DNA from: Metellina segmentata
Taxonomy: Eukaryota; Arthropoda; Arachnida; Araneae; Tetragnathidae
Assembly (NCBI GenBank): GCA_947359465.1
Contig: OX375873.1
Coordinates: forward strand, 56,267,573-56,331,572
Direction: 5' to 3'
Length of the DNA: 64,000 nt
Shown: piece by piece, positions 1 to 11,430 of the stretch
How the letters are laid out: every line of letters begins with the position of its first letter
Numbering within the stretch: position 1 is the first letter of the stretch
Translations under genes and position numbers: made by a program
Notes under the pieces: model-generated
Told to the model about the DNA's origin: nothing
Seen by the model: only the letters and a program-made list of their open reading frames with translations
Databases searched by the model: none

Positions 1-1232
1 CAATTAAGTGCCATTCACATCATCACTGGCATGAGAAATAGTTGTCCTGCTGATTTGGTTCTATATAAGAGTGATCTGCAGCCTTTGAGCCTTAGAAGAA
101 GCATAGGACTTGTAAATTACTTCAACAAACTTCACAGTTATGAAAATCACAATCGAACATCTACTTTCCTCAGAAGTTGGTTAAACACCCAAAGATTTAA
201 AAGAACTAGTTCATTTTCTCAAATGGATTTAATGGGACTTCTAGATCAAAACGTTGGAAGGCACTCCTTGAAGCCAAGGACTGTATACCCTCTTAAATTA
301 CTACCTAAAGTACACTTCCAAACTGATCTGATGCTTCAAACAAACACAAAATTTGACTTGCCAGAACATCTGCTGCAACTTGCACTCGAAATCATAAACC
401 AAATCCCCAATACAGATATTCAGATTTATACTCATGGCAGCAAAGATGAACATGACGCCTGCGGTAGTGGAGTTTTTATCAAAACCCCTACCTCCTCAAA
501 GCAATTCAAGATTAAGAATCCAGACTTCTGTTCAGTTTTCAGATCCGAACTTATTGCCATTGAAGAGGGACTAAAATCCATTAAAACTGAAACCTCTTAC
601 GGAAATGTGTGGATATTGACAGACAGTCGCAGGCAGCGTCATCCAGAACCTGAGCAACTAGGCGGAGGTGGATGACAGAGCTTCACTCTCGATTCTGGAG
701 ATCCTGAGAGATCTTTCTCAACATCGCGATGTTTACTTACAGTAGGTCCCGTATCATATTGGCTTGTCTGCTAATGAGACGGCTGATGTTCTAGCCAAAG
801 AGGGGACATCTCTTACTTATGCTTCCCATGCTAACTTGACTTTTCACGAAGTCTGCTCAAGGAGAAAAATATCAAATCATCATTTATGGAAGACCCCTCC
901 GTCACATGATTGGTATGACAGGAAATCTCCAGGTGGTGCTCTTACTTTAAAGGGCAGACCACCATTTGCCTACTTGCTAGTGGACACTTAAAGTGTCAAG
1001 TGGTGCTTCGTCATCTGACCGTGGTTCAAAATTACGATGTGTTGTCCTCGGATCTTTCTCTTAAGAGATTGATCCTGATTGATCTCGTCAATAGCCCGTT
1101 GTGTTGCTCTAGTATGACGTTAACTAATAATTACCAATTACCTCTTTTTGCCAAGGGCAAAAATCTTATCTTCATTACTCTAAATGCGGGTTTGCCGAGG
1201 CCTTTCCCGATCACCTATTGAAGTGCCTGGGG
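1..1232 (+). pseudogene. Jockey-like LINE Pol, C-terminal RNase H part (broken)
   Basis: The window opens inside a reverse transcriptase/RNase H polyprotein of a non-LTR retrotransposon. The frame is open from base 1 to 675 and carries RNase H motifs: THGSK (433-435 encodes His where the family has the first catalytic Asp), FRSELIAIEEG and WILTDS. A frameshift near 625-635 moves the coding sense to another frame, which has TAG stops at 659-661 and 743-745 and then the ANETADVLAKEG motif (about 770-810). A further frameshift lies near 950, where the reading becomes SGHLKCQ. The frame is then split by a SINE fragment, and its tail (KCGFAEAFPDHLLKCLG) runs up to the LTR element at 1233. The last codons lie beyond that element at 5653. 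Dead copy; the family call rests on motif order. Confidence 0.85.
1004..1137 (+). mobile_element. SINE 3' fragment nested in the LINE
   Basis: This stretch matches the 3' half of the tRNA-derived SINE seen full length at 18290-18600. Shared blocks include CATCTGACCGTGGTTCAAAA, the 'atctttctctt..gattgatcc' segment and the ending 'gttgctctagtatgacgtta'. It sits between two parts of the LINE Pol frame (SGHLKCQ before it, the QGQKSYLHYSKCG region after it), so it inserted into the LINE. No tRNA-like head is present. Confidence 0.7.
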
Positions 1233-1451
1233 TGTCATGTATGCCAGGTAGACCGAGAGACGATACGATTCGTTTTACATACACGCAAAGAACATTTATT
1301 AGCATTAAGATACACAGGCACGAACGAGCATAACAACAACTACACCGAACATGTACAATACGAAACTATGGAACCCAAAAAGGCAAAAAAGCACGCGCGC
1401 GTCACACAGCTTGGAAGGTTCTCTAATCTGGCTGTTGCCAGATACATAACA
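1233..1451 (-). repeat. 3' LTR of the Ty3/gypsy element
   Basis: This is the downstream LTR in the element's own minus-strand orientation. It has TG..CA ends and is 219 bp long, essentially identical to 5434-5652. It abuts the target duplication TGGGG at 1228-1232. Confidence 0.93.
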
Positions 1452-1452
1452 G

Positions 1453-1461
1453 TTCCTCCCC
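1453..1461 (-). promoter_or_regulatory. Polypurine tract of the LTR element
   Basis: On the minus strand, GGGGAGGAA lies one base inside the 3' LTR. That is the expected position and composition for the plus-strand DNA synthesis primer of an LTR retrotransposon. Confidence 0.75.
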
Positions 1462-1475
1462 GACAAAATATAGAG

Positions 1476-4400
1476 TCACAGGTCGAGTCTCTTTGGAGGT
1501 CTCCTGATTCGGTTTGAGCGTCGGAGTGGCACATCAGTTTTCGGCTTTCCGGAAGCGTCTGGTACAGGCTTAGGTGGTATATCATCACTTGGAGTGGCAG
1601 GTACAGGTACATCTTTAGGTTCAGGGACAACTTCAGGTACAGGTGCAGGCGGTTCCGATTCAGCAACATCATCGGATACTGGCTCATCTGGAAAATTCAA
1701 TTCTTTATCGTAAATTGAAATTTCAGTAGCAGCTTGGGATAATTCAATCGACTTCCCACATTTCCTTATTTGATCTACGTGTCTCTTCCAAATTTCATTT
1801 CCGACTTGTATGCTATAACTCAAAGTTCCATCTCGGTTTATAATTGTTCCAATTTTCCATTTGTTAGGTCCGGAATAATTTCTTACGGCTACTTTCTCCC
1901 CTTCCTGAAACTCACGCAAGATAGATTCTGTGTCAAGTCTCGAACTCTGTTTCTGAACAACTTTGTCTCTCAAATTTGGTTTAAAAATATCAAGCCTGGT
2001 GCGAATACATCTCTTCAAAAACAAGGCACTCGGAGTTTCTCCCGTGAGAGAATGTGGAGTTATTCTATACTGTAATAAAAATCTTTGTAATTTCACATTT
2101 AGATCTCCAGAATCACCTCTACTCGATTTCAACGAAGCTTTGAATAACTGTACTATTCTTTCTGCCTGTCCGTTCGTAGCAGGATGGTACGGTGCTGAAG
2201 TTATATGTTTAATATTATTCAGTTTCAGAAAATGTCGAAATTCGTAACTAGTAAAACTTGCGCCGTTATCCCTAACCAAAGTTAAGGGAATTCCATAATG
2301 AGCAAAAAGAATACGAAGATGATGAATTGTAAAACTAGCTGTAATATTTTTCATCGGAATGACTTCTATCCACTTCGAATATGCATCAGAGAATACAAAA
2401 AACATTTCCCCATAAAAGGACCAGCGTAGTCAACGTGTATCCTTTGCCAAGGTCCATTTGGCCATTCCCACGGATGTCGATTTATCCTTGCTGGTTCGTT
2501 CCTCGTTGCGATACAAGCTGAACAGTTCTGAACAAAATTGGCTATACTGGCATCAATACCTTGCCAATAGCAGTAGCTTCTAGCTATGGCCTTCATTTTG
2601 ACAATTCAAGGATGTCCAACATGAAGTTCTTCCAAAACTTGATTCTGGTACTTTTCAGGAATGCATACTCTATGACCATACATTATGCAACCATTTTGCA
2701 ATGAAAATTCAGATTCTCTACCTTTCCAAGGCACAGGTAATTCAGTTCCAGATTTTAAACTTTCATACAGTTCGAACAATTTCCTATCAGTTTTAGTAGC
2801 TCTAGCTATGTCAGTTGCTGTAACAGGCATTAATTCAACTTGCGAAATATTTGTCACGTCTGCTTCAGTCAAGTACTCACAGTCCTTGTCAACTGCTAGT
2901 GGTAACCGTGAAAGTGCATCGGCATTGCCATGATTCTTAGTGTTTCGATACTTGATTGTATAACTGAATGCTTGGAGAAAAAGTGCATAATGAACCATTC
3001 GTGTTGTTGATAGACATGGTAAACTACGATTAGGTGCGAAAATTGTTACTAGGGGTTTATGATCGGTTACGAGATCAAAATGTCGACCAAATAAATATTG
3101 ATAAAATCTCTTTACTCCCATACGATACTCAATGCTTCCTTGTCTATCTGCGAATAATTACGTTCCGTTTTAGTCAATGATCTTGATGCAAACATTGCTG
3201 GTTTTTCTGAACCATCTGGCATAATGTGATTTAAAACTGCTCCTATTCCAACTGGTGATGCATCAGTTTGTAATACCAGAGGTAGCTTAGGATCATAATG
3301 GCATAAAATTCGGTCTGAAGCAATTTCTTGTTTCAATGCCTTGAAAGCTTTTTCACATTCTGCAGTCCACAAAAATTTAGTACCTTTCTGCAGTAAATTA
3401 TTGAAAAGAGCGACACGAGTAGATAAGTTGGGAATAAATTTTCCGTAGTAATTGACTAAACCCAAAAAACTCTTCAAATCAGATACAGTTTTTGGAACTG
3501 GTACCTTCGTAAATGCATCGATTTTTTCTTGTGTTTTGTGGAGGCCGAATTTATCAATTGTATGACCACAATAATTCACAGATTTCTTAAAAAATTCACT
3601 TTTCCGCTTATTTACTCTGAGACCATATTCTTCTAGTCTCTGTAGTACTAATTCTAACCTTTCAAAATGCTCTTGATCATTTCTCCCCGTTACGGTAATA
3701 TCGTCTAAAAATACGTGTACCCCCGTGATGCCTGATAAAACTTGTTCAATGGCTCTCTGCCACACTGCCGGAGCTAAGGCTATACCATAATTCATTCTCT
3801 TGTAACGGAACAAACCCTTGTGAGTATTGATCGTCAATAGATGTCGGTCCTGCTCATCAACTAACATTTGAAGGTATGGCTCAGATAAGTCGATTTTAGT
3901 AAAGAACTCCCCTCCTGACAGTTCAGCAAAAATGTCCTCGATACGGGGTAAAGGATACTGCTCAATTTTTAGTCCCGGGTTGATAGTCACCGTATAATCA
4001 CCACAGATTCATAGGTTCCCATTCTGTTTGATAACAGGAACAATTGGAGTAGCCCAATCACTATATGTCACCGGCTCAATGATGTCTTCTGCAACTAACC
4101 TATTAAGTTCAGTTTCTATTCTTTCTTTTAAAGCAAATGGTACTAGTCGAGGTTTAAAAAATACCGGTTTGTAATTAGGTTTCATTTGAAGACGGCAACA
4201 AAACTTTTCCAGTTTCCCGATACCCGGAGAAAATTTTTTCTCATACTTTTGAAGCAAGATATTTAATTTATTGGTTCGAGAATTACAATTTTCAACCCGA
4301 ACTGCTTTAATTGAGCTCCAGTTTAATTGGAAATTTCTCAACCATTCACGACCAAAAACTGCGTTTACTTTTGCATGTACCAAATAAATAATTTCTGTAT

Positions 4401-5414
4401 TAATTTGATCTTTGTATTGAATTTGCACCACTGCTTGGCCAGCTTATGTTATCATAGAATTATCGAAATTCCTAAGCAATAATTTGGTAGGCTTAATGGC
4501 TACATCCGGACACAAAGTTTCTTAAATTCATTCACATTCATACAACTAATAGCAGCTCCAGTATCTAATTCAAATAAACATTTATCCCCTTGCATGTCGT
4601 GGTGATTTAACGCTATTAACTGGTACAGTTTCAGAACAAGATTCTATTTGTTTAACTGTTTCGTTACGTTTTGAGCGGCAGACTTTTGCCAAATGCCCGT
4701 TCTTTAAGCAATTCCTACACTGAGTGTTCTTGTGCTTACATTCGTGAGCTAAATGTTGAGTACTATCACATCTGTAACATTTCCGAGATTTATCAAACTT
4801 CTTTGTAGGTTCAGATTTCTTAAATTTAGAAAAATCTTTTTTGATAGTTTTATCTTGCGAACTATGTAATTTTTTTATCGATACCATTTGATTCTGAATT
4901 TCACACACATCTCTCTGAGCAGATTCCATTGCGAATGCAATGCTCTTAGCTTTTTCGTATGTTAACTTATCCTCTGCTAACAGCTTTTCTGTATATTTTC
5001 GTTTTTGAGACCCATCACCAATTTATCACGAAGCATCGTACTTAAATTGTTCCCAAAGTTACAGTGTATCGACAGTTTTTGTAATTCGGCACAATAATTT
5101 GCAATGGACTCACCTTCAAATTGCTTCCTCTTGTAGAAACGAAACCGTTCTGTCATCTCTAGTGGTTTAGGATTCAAATGTTCCGAAAGTAATTTTACGA
5201 TATCTTGATAAGTCAATTCAGAAGGAATGTTCGGAGTGGCCAGATTCTTTAACAATTTATACGTTGTTGCTCCCATAAGGCTTAAAATAGCAGGGACTTT
5301 CATTTTATCTTCGATCCCATTAACAACGAAGTAAGATTCTAAACGTTCCACATAACTGGACCAGTCTTCCACAGACGCCTCATAAGATTCAAAATTAATG
5401 TTCGAAGATCCCAT
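1476..5414 (-). pseudogene. Gag-Pol of the Ty3/gypsy element (several breaks)
   Basis: Read right to left. Gag: 5414-4977, starting MGSSNINFESYE. Nucleocapsid: 4929-4582, with two CX2CX4HX4C knuckles (CYRCDSTQHLAHEC and CRNCLKNGHLAKVC). Protease: DTGA near 4545. RT: 4431-3112, with the FLDD catalytic motif. RNase H: 3121-2606, starting in the TDHKPL region. Integrase: 2596-1476, with catalytic HVDYAGPF, VRDNGASF and the NGQAE glutamate. Breaks: frameshifts near 4977, 4585, 3117 and 2403, and TGA stops at 4006-4008 and 2606-2608. The C-terminus ends in an Arg/Pro-rich tail. The gag and integrase C-terminal parts are long and open; the whole cannot be translated as one product. Confidence 0.9.
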
Positions 5415-5433
5415 CCCTCGTCGCCAACTCTTT
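5409..5433 (-). promoter_or_regulatory. Candidate primer binding site
   Basis: Directly inside the 5' LTR the minus strand reads AAAGAGTTGGCGACGAGGGA. The TGGCGACGAGGGA part has the TGG start usual for pairing to the CCA end of a tRNA. The tRNA was not identified, and the TGG lies about six bases from the LTR edge. Confidence 0.5.
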
Positions 5434-5652
5434 TGTCATGTATGCCAGGTAGACCGAGAGACGATACGATTCGTTTTACATACACGCAAAGAACATTTAT
5501 TAGCATTAAGATACACAGGCACGAACGAGCATAACAACAACTACACCGAACATGTACAATACGAAACTATGGAACCCAAAAAGGCAAAAAAGCACGCGAG
5601 CGTCACACAGCTTGGAAGGTTCTCTAATCTGGCTGTTGCCAGATACATAACA
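5434..5652 (-). repeat. 5' LTR of the Ty3/gypsy element
   Basis: This is the upstream LTR in the element's orientation, with TG..CA ends, 219 bp. It differs from 1233-1451 at one visible base. It should hold the element's promoter and polyadenylation signals. The flanking bases 5653-5657 (TGGGG) complete the target duplication. Confidence 0.93.
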
Positions 5653-5775
5653 TGGGGCTTGACAGAGAGGATATTTTTGTAAACCCTGTGCTGGTCTATG
5701 ACTTTATTGTAGTCTTCGGTCTTTTGGACCTGGTCTAGCCAGCGGATAGATCAGGTGGAATAAGTAAAAACAAAA
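5653..5775 (+). pseudogene. Jockey-like LINE Pol, last codons and 3' UTR
   Basis: This is the continuation of the LINE at 1-1232 after the LTR insertion. Removing the LTR element and one copy of TGGGG joins the CLG codons at 1226-1232 to a frame reading LDREDIFVNPVLVYDF, which ends at TAG 5736-5738. This motif is the usual C-terminal end of this LINE group. A short A-rich 3' region follows. Confidence 0.8.
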
Positions 5776-5794
5776 TATAAGATGTATGTAATTT

Positions 5795-5832
5795 GGTATG
5801 GTAGGTATTTTATTGACGTCACAATGGGTATA
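5795..5832 (-). mobile_element. SINE 3' tip, antisense
   Basis: The stretch 'ggtaggtattttattgacgtcacaatggg' matches the antisense SINE 3' end at 14703-14735 and nearly repeats at 6125-6150. The small element at 5851-6122 probably split it, or two SINE ends lie side by side. Confidence 0.45.
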
Positions 5833-5850
5833 TTGAGGTATGGTAGATAT

Positions 5851-6122
5851 TCATCGACCTTAAAATGGAATAGACGGAGCATGCGACCGCAGTTTCAAGT
5901 TATTTCTTCCAGTTGCTTGGTTTGAAGATGTGTCACGTGGTTGTGGGTAAAAGCATGAATCCTAAAGTATTAATTGGTTAACTTGTCTATCCACCGTTAT
6001 TAAAAACACTAGTCTGCGCTTCCATAGCCAATCGGATAAGTCCATTTGTGATTTACCCTTCAGAGATCTTACGACAGCGACTCCACCCACATGATCCGTC
6101 TATTTCATTTTAAGGTCGATGC
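5851..6122. mobile_element. Small inverted-repeat (MITE-like) element
   Basis: A stretch of 272 bp bounded by 32-bp inverted repeats. The left begins CATCGACCTTAAAATGGAAT; the right is its reverse complement with two mismatches. There is no coding frame. It sits inside SINE-derived sequence. The flanking 'tattNtattgacNtcacaNtgggt' occurs on both sides and could be a target duplication or two SINE ends. Confidence 0.6.
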
Positions 6123-6124
6123 AG

Positions 6125-6235
6125 ATATTGTATTGACATCACACTGGGTCCAAAGGCGATGGTCCGGGATCAATTCCCCGAAGGAAAGAATCGAGGACAA
6201 CACCACGCAAATTTGAACAATGGTCAGATCACAGA
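6125..6235 (-). mobile_element. SINE 3' half, antisense
   Basis: On the minus strand this reads like the SINE 3' half at 18470-18590 (for example the reverse complement of 'ggcgatggtccgggatcaat' and 'aaatttgaacaatggtcaga'). It has no tRNA-like head. It is part of a disturbed SINE cluster with 5795-5832. Confidence 0.55.
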
Positions 6236-6366
6236 GAAAGAGAAGTAACATTGATGAATCATTGCTATAGGAAGCAATGGACTTCTAAATAACATGGGAA
6301 ATCGTTTAGACGCTAGCACCCTTGGTGCTGGTCATTTGACACAACTATGGATAGGATCTAGGCCTC

Positions 6367-6424
6367 GTTTCCATAACAACCAAAGTAGGTTTCTATAACA
6401 ACCGATCTAGGTTTCCATAACAAC
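6367..6424. repeat. Short tandem repeat, 22-bp period
   Basis: Three copies of a unit built on GGTTTCCATAACAACC (6367-6381, 6388-6403, 6410-6424), slightly diverged, with spacers of 6 bases. Confidence 0.7.
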
Positions 6425-6429
6425 TATCT

Positions 6430-8479
6430 CAGGCTGTGTTATTCTATTTGAAACGCCATTTGTGTTTCTGATTAAAAACGAAAAATTCTTTGAATATTTT
6501 TTGGATAAATACTTTAAAATAGCCTAAAATCTTCTGAACTTCAAAAGAATCTTAATTCGGGAAACCCATTTATGAATTATGAAATGTATGAACTTATTTC
6601 TTTAATTTTAGTTTATCCTCTTATGTGAATGCTTTAAAAAAATACGAAAATATTCCAAAACAAGCCCTTTTTTAATTTTTGATATGGTAAATAATTGATT
6701 TCTGTTGATTGTCTGAAAAATTATTTGAACAAAAAGTACATTAAAAATTTTTAATTCATATAATCGGGTATTTAGTCTGATGAGGTACATCATCCATTTT
6801 TGAACAAATTATACAATTTGGAAAAGGAACAGAAATAAAGTGTTCATATCAGTAACAAATCAGGCCACTAGGAAGAGTAATATTTAACATAAAAACTCCA
6901 ACTTGAAAACGTTTAGCACTCCGTTGTCATCGAGAAATAGAATACAAGTTGCATCGTTAAAACACTAGGCATCCGGTCAATATAGCCTGACAGTACAGTT
7001 TCTTACACCCAAATTTAAGGCAATTTCAACTGTACGAATAACTTTAACTGGAAAATTTTCGTAGATCTGCCATAAACATAAAAAATACAAATGTATATAA
7101 ATTAAATATGCTATAAAAGTTTTAATTTTTTAGAATTCTTATCCTTTAATGTGCTGGCATTTAATAAGTTTTATTTTATGTCTGACCATCATATGAACAA
7201 ATGATGGCACAAAATACATATGTGCAGCTATTTTATGTTCTTGATGATTCGAGAAAAATGTAATTATTCTACTATGATTTGAAATGGGAAATTTTATGCA
7301 TTGATCCCTCGGAATTCTTTACACTGATAGCATAACTATTACGTATTATAGAATTAAAATTTGGTAAGTAAAATCGAAATTGCCAATCTGATAATTGAGT
7401 GAATATGTAAACAAAATAGTATTGGATTGAAGCGGTTAAAGCATTTTAATGATTTTTATTCTGTTTATTGCAAGCTGAAAATTCCATTCAATTGGCACAT
7501 GTTCTAGGAAAATGCTATTACACTTATTGTCCTGTTCATAGAAAAAAGATTAAATTTCTCATGTATTTCATTTATAGAAAGATTTTAAGCGTGTGTGCCA
7601 TATAGTTTTGCAATTCTTATCAATGCTCAGGGAAATTTTGAAATTTAGGCATATTTTATTTTAATTTATGTATATTTTCATCTAATTTTTTGCTATTTAT
7701 TTATAAATAACACTTTTTCGCAACGAATTTATTTTTGAAAATATTAATGCTAATAAATATTAAGGAGAAGGAGGAATTTTTAAATTCTGTTGCAAGTTCC
7801 TTTTATTTTAGTTTTTGTAAGTGACTTGATTTTTTTTCTCCAAAACAAGTCTTTAATCAATTAATTACTTAATGTGTGTAAAATAACTACAGAAATTCTT
7901 TAAATTTCATTTATGATCTATCATTTATAGAACTTTGGAAAAATGATATTTAGATAGAACATTGGCCTCAGAAGGACAGTTTTAATTACATAAAAACAGT
8001 ATACAAATAATAAAATCACCAACAAATAGCACAAAATAAAATATATTAAACAGCACAATTCTCTAGAATTCTGAACATCACATTTTAAGTTCGTTTAATT
8101 ACGAACGATCGATTTTAATTCAATAACAAATTTAAAAGAATAACAATGAAAGATGTTAACAAAAACAATAAAATCTTGGGCGAATAGTCTCAACACTAAA
8201 TAGAACGATTCCATTTTTCTTCTATCAAACAAACAAACAAAACAAAAAACCTAAAGTTATTTACCTTTTAACAGAAGCGGGAAACTTGAACAGCGGTCTT
8301 GCGGTTGAATTGCAAGAGTAACATGACCTTTTGTTGGAAGATATTTTAAAAAATTAGGAAAAAATGAAGGGTGAAGAAAATTTTTTAAATGTGCTGCAAA
8401 GAATCTTCAGCTGGATGGCACATCAAGAAGTCTGCCGATTACATAATGGCAACCGCTCTGAAAGAAGCTTGTCAAACTC
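6430..8479. other. AT-rich intergenic stretch, no gene seen
   Basis: About 2 kb of AT-rich DNA with many stops on both strands. I see no splice-linked exons, terminal repeats or transposase motifs. Confidence 0.6.
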
Positions 8480-8740
8480 CGTCTACAATTATAGACAAGT
8501 GACCCGCACCGAGTGCGTTGTAATCAGTGAAACCTCTGTATCTTACTGTTCGGTGGGTCAGATGACGAATGACACCCCACTCTCCATACTTCCTCATTAG
8601 TTGACGTGAGTATATTTGAGGTCACGACATATTTAACGTGAACCAGCCCTTTTTGTACACGATTGTCTTTGGCTGGATCGAGTTTCGAATTTGCAACAAT
8701 TCTAAACTTTACGATGATGAGATTTCCTCTCTAACTGAAA
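8480..8740 (-). mobile_element. SINE 5' half, antisense
   Basis: The minus strand carries a B-box-like tract (CAAATTCGAAACTCGATCC), then the SINE body 'ggctggttcacgttaaatatgtcgtgacctcaaat' and 'gtatggagagtggggtgtcatt'. These are the same blocks as in the full copy at 18290-18600. The open frame that crosses it on the plus strand is not a gene. Confidence 0.6.
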
Positions 8741-9475
8741 GAAGCTGTAGTGTTTATACTGTGAAATGTATTTCCTGTACCTCTTCCTAACATGGCGTCA
8801 CTTGACTGACTCTTTTTTGTATTACGATTTCAGCCAGGAATGAATGCTGAATTGAAAAAAAATTAATAGTTGATTGGGGAACGCTAATTAAGGTAAGTGT
8901 ACCGGTAATAGACACTTTAAAAGATTTTTCAAAATTAGCGTAAACCACATTTCATTTTGATACGGGATAGTTACAAATTGATTTAGCTGTCGCAAAATTT
9001 ATTTTTGTTACCTTACTCTGTTTGCTTAATAGTTAACTTGTTTTACTTCTTATAAAAAAATTAAAAATTTTGATAGTTGATATTGCATTATTAATAGCCA
9101 CTTGGAATTTCCAAAAATTCAGTATTAGACACTCTTTTATACCAGTCTATTTTATTGATAAAACTATAGCAAAAGCAATACAAAACTATAACGTTTGAAA
9201 GATATATATTTTTTAGAAGCATATAAATTGGATATTAATAAAGCATAGATACACTTTTATATTCTTTACAAAATTATAAGATATTCTTAAATAATTTTTA
9301 CTTAGACAGCAACTATCAACAGTAAACAAATGTTAATCTTTTACTATCATTATTTTAAACCATTAATAAAAACAGAAAACTCACACACTTAATAAAATTG
9401 ACTGAAGTGTTTTTACAATGCTTAAGGTGATTTATTAAACAATACGTGTTAATCAAACACACTTTTATTTCATTT
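8741..9475. other. AT-rich intergenic stretch
   Basis: No coding or repeat structure was recognised before the Helitron-like repeat that begins around 9480. Confidence 0.5.
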
Positions 9476-9479
9476 TTTC

Positions 9480-10699
9480 CATCGAAATTTCCATTCGAAA
9501 TTTCTAACGCGAATGAGCAAAAGACGAACAAATTTTCAGTCTTGAGTCGTGATTTTTTAAGAGTACCCCTAAACGTGAATTTTTGCAGCACGTCGAGTGT
9601 TTTTAGAAAGTTCAATTTGGTTCCTGATAATATATTTTTTTAATTTGGGAAAAATCGGGACATTTTCGTTGCATTTTTTAAAACTGTCATATCTATATCT
9701 TATTACTTAATATGAAAACATCCCACTATACCCTAGAATTTACTCTTTCTTACGGTACAATTATTTTTGAAATTAGTTAGTAAATAAATTCGATGCGATC
9801 TAAAGTTAATCATACAAATTTCGGAATATTAAGATATTTTTGCTACTTTTTGTTAAAACTATCATATCTACAGCTTAATACTATTATTTTTTAAATTTGA
9901 AGATATCACTAAATACCTTACATTGTACTCTTTCTTATGGTACAATTATTTTTAAATCAATTTTAAATAAAATTGGTTAATAAATAAAGTCGATGGTATT
10001 AAAAGTTGGCCATACAATTTTCGGAACTTTTAGATCCTAATTTCCGATACAAAACTAAAACTGTCATATGTATAGCTTAATATTATAAGTTTAAAAAATT
10101 GAAATACGATGTGAAAGCTTAGAATACACTCTTTCTTTCGGTAAAATTATTGTTGAAATTGGTTCGATGCAATCAAAAGTTGGTCGTACAAATTTCTTAT
10201 TTTTTAAATCGCTTAGCATTAATTGTACTTCACGGAAAGGAAGGTTACATTTTCTCACTAACGGGTTTTCCAGGTATCAAATTTATCGTAGCAACAATTA
10301 CGATAAAAACGATTTTTTTTTATTTGTAGAGGAAACAGGCTCGCTTTTTTCACTCTGTTCTCAGACGGTTTACCGAAAAAGTACAGATCGGAAAATTACA
10401 AGATTAACACGGTTTATTTAAAACAGTTCAGGGAACAAGATGGAGAAGGTTTTTACTGATGCGGCTATTAGTTTTGGGTGAAATAAGTGTTAAAGTAAAA
10501 CAAAGGTAAATCACTTGCGAAAGGAGTCTGGCTTCGCAAACCACCACTCCTTTTGCAAAGTTAATTTCCTGAGACGGCGAAACTATCTTAATAATTCGTA
10601 TAATCCTGATTTGACTTTCAAGATCCATGACGTCACAGCGAGGGCTTCGCTGTGACGGGGGTTGGTGACCGTAAGAAAGCTGGGGACGGAGCCCCCTAG
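9480..10699 (+). mobile_element. Helitron-like non-autonomous element with ~190-bp internal repeats
   Basis: The body has three diverged copies (starting about 9683, 9867 and 10062) of a ~190-bp unit. Each runs from 'aaaactNtcatatctatagctta', through 'actctttcttacggtacaattattttt', to 'aaaagttggNcatacaaatttc'. The 3' end has a perfect 10-bp-stem hairpin (10632-10656), then GGGG/CCCC pairing (10682-10695) directly before CTAG (10696-10699) and T. Hairpin plus CTRR followed by a host T is the standard Helitron 3' terminus. A related copy lies at 28870-30198. No Rep/helicase frame is present; the 5' end was not located. Confidence 0.55.
10632..10656. repeat. Perfect hairpin near the Helitron-like 3' end
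   Basis: GTCACAGCGA (10632-10641) pairs exactly with TCGCTGTGAC (10647-10656) across a 5-base loop. Confidence 0.8.
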
Positions 10700-11430
10700 T
10701 ATAATAAATTAAGTTAATCGATCAGAACACAAATCACAAATTATTATGCTCTGCATTGCTATAGGCTTATTGGCCCATCCTCTACAGTTGAGACACCTTA
10801 TCCAACCTTCCAGAGATTTTGAACTAGCTTACAATTCATTACAAAAGATACAGGCTTCGTCACTTTCCACGTCATCTTAACGTGATGCCGATGAGTCTGT
10901 TTTAATGCTGAACTTTTTCTTCTGTGTTTTGACAGTTTTTTTTCGCAGGGATCCTAACAGTTTCTGCTTTAAGTTTTTTTTCTTTTTTTTTTCTTGTTCT
11001 CCAAGCTTCAATTCCTACCCGGTCCTGTCCGATTGCCAAGGTCCCGGTTTAATCCAAATACGCCATTAATCAGAAAAGAAGGCATATTTCAAACATGATG
11101 CAAAACTTTGTTTAATAATTTAAAATAATAGCTGGAAGAGGTGTTATCAGATCTTGTACTTACCTAAAATAAATCTTCAAGCAATTAGAAACTACAGAGT
11201 AAAATCGTTGGAGTAAAAATCGAACATATCCTCACATCACAGATGGCAGTAATAATCCAGCCAAAACTACCGGGTCTCGGTTTTATCCGTCTACCCGGTT
11301 ACGTCCAACTGTCTCCTATACAAAACTACACAGTTTGACCAATCCACACCACATTTCATACACTTATATTTAAGAATCTTGTGGGTAGGACAGTCTGCAT
11401 ACTAACCCCCGTTCTATTTGTCCAAGGGGG
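10700..11430. other. Intergenic, nothing firm
   Basis: Pyrimidine-rich tracts (about 10925-11005) and short 'tacccggt' repeats (11020-11310). The last bases ('ctaacccccgttctatttgtccaa') recur at 15292-15317, so an unclassified dispersed repeat probably ends where the LINE begins. Confidence 0.4.

Larger units (their letters stand above)
1233..5652 (-). mobile_element. Ty3/gypsy LTR retrotransposon, complete, nested in a LINE
   Basis: Two 219-bp direct repeats (1233-1451 and 5434-5652), each beginning TGT and ending ACA, flank a minus-strand gag-pol region. I see one difference between the LTRs (C or A at the 'cacgcgNgcgtc' site). TGGGG at 1228-1232 and 5653-5657 is the 5-bp target duplication. 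Domain order (gag, zinc knuckles, protease, RT, RNase H, integrase) is that of Ty3/gypsy. There is no env-like frame. The near-identical LTRs mean a recent insertion, yet the coding region is broken in several places, so the copy was probably mobilised by proteins of another copy, or decayed quickly. Confidence 0.95.
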
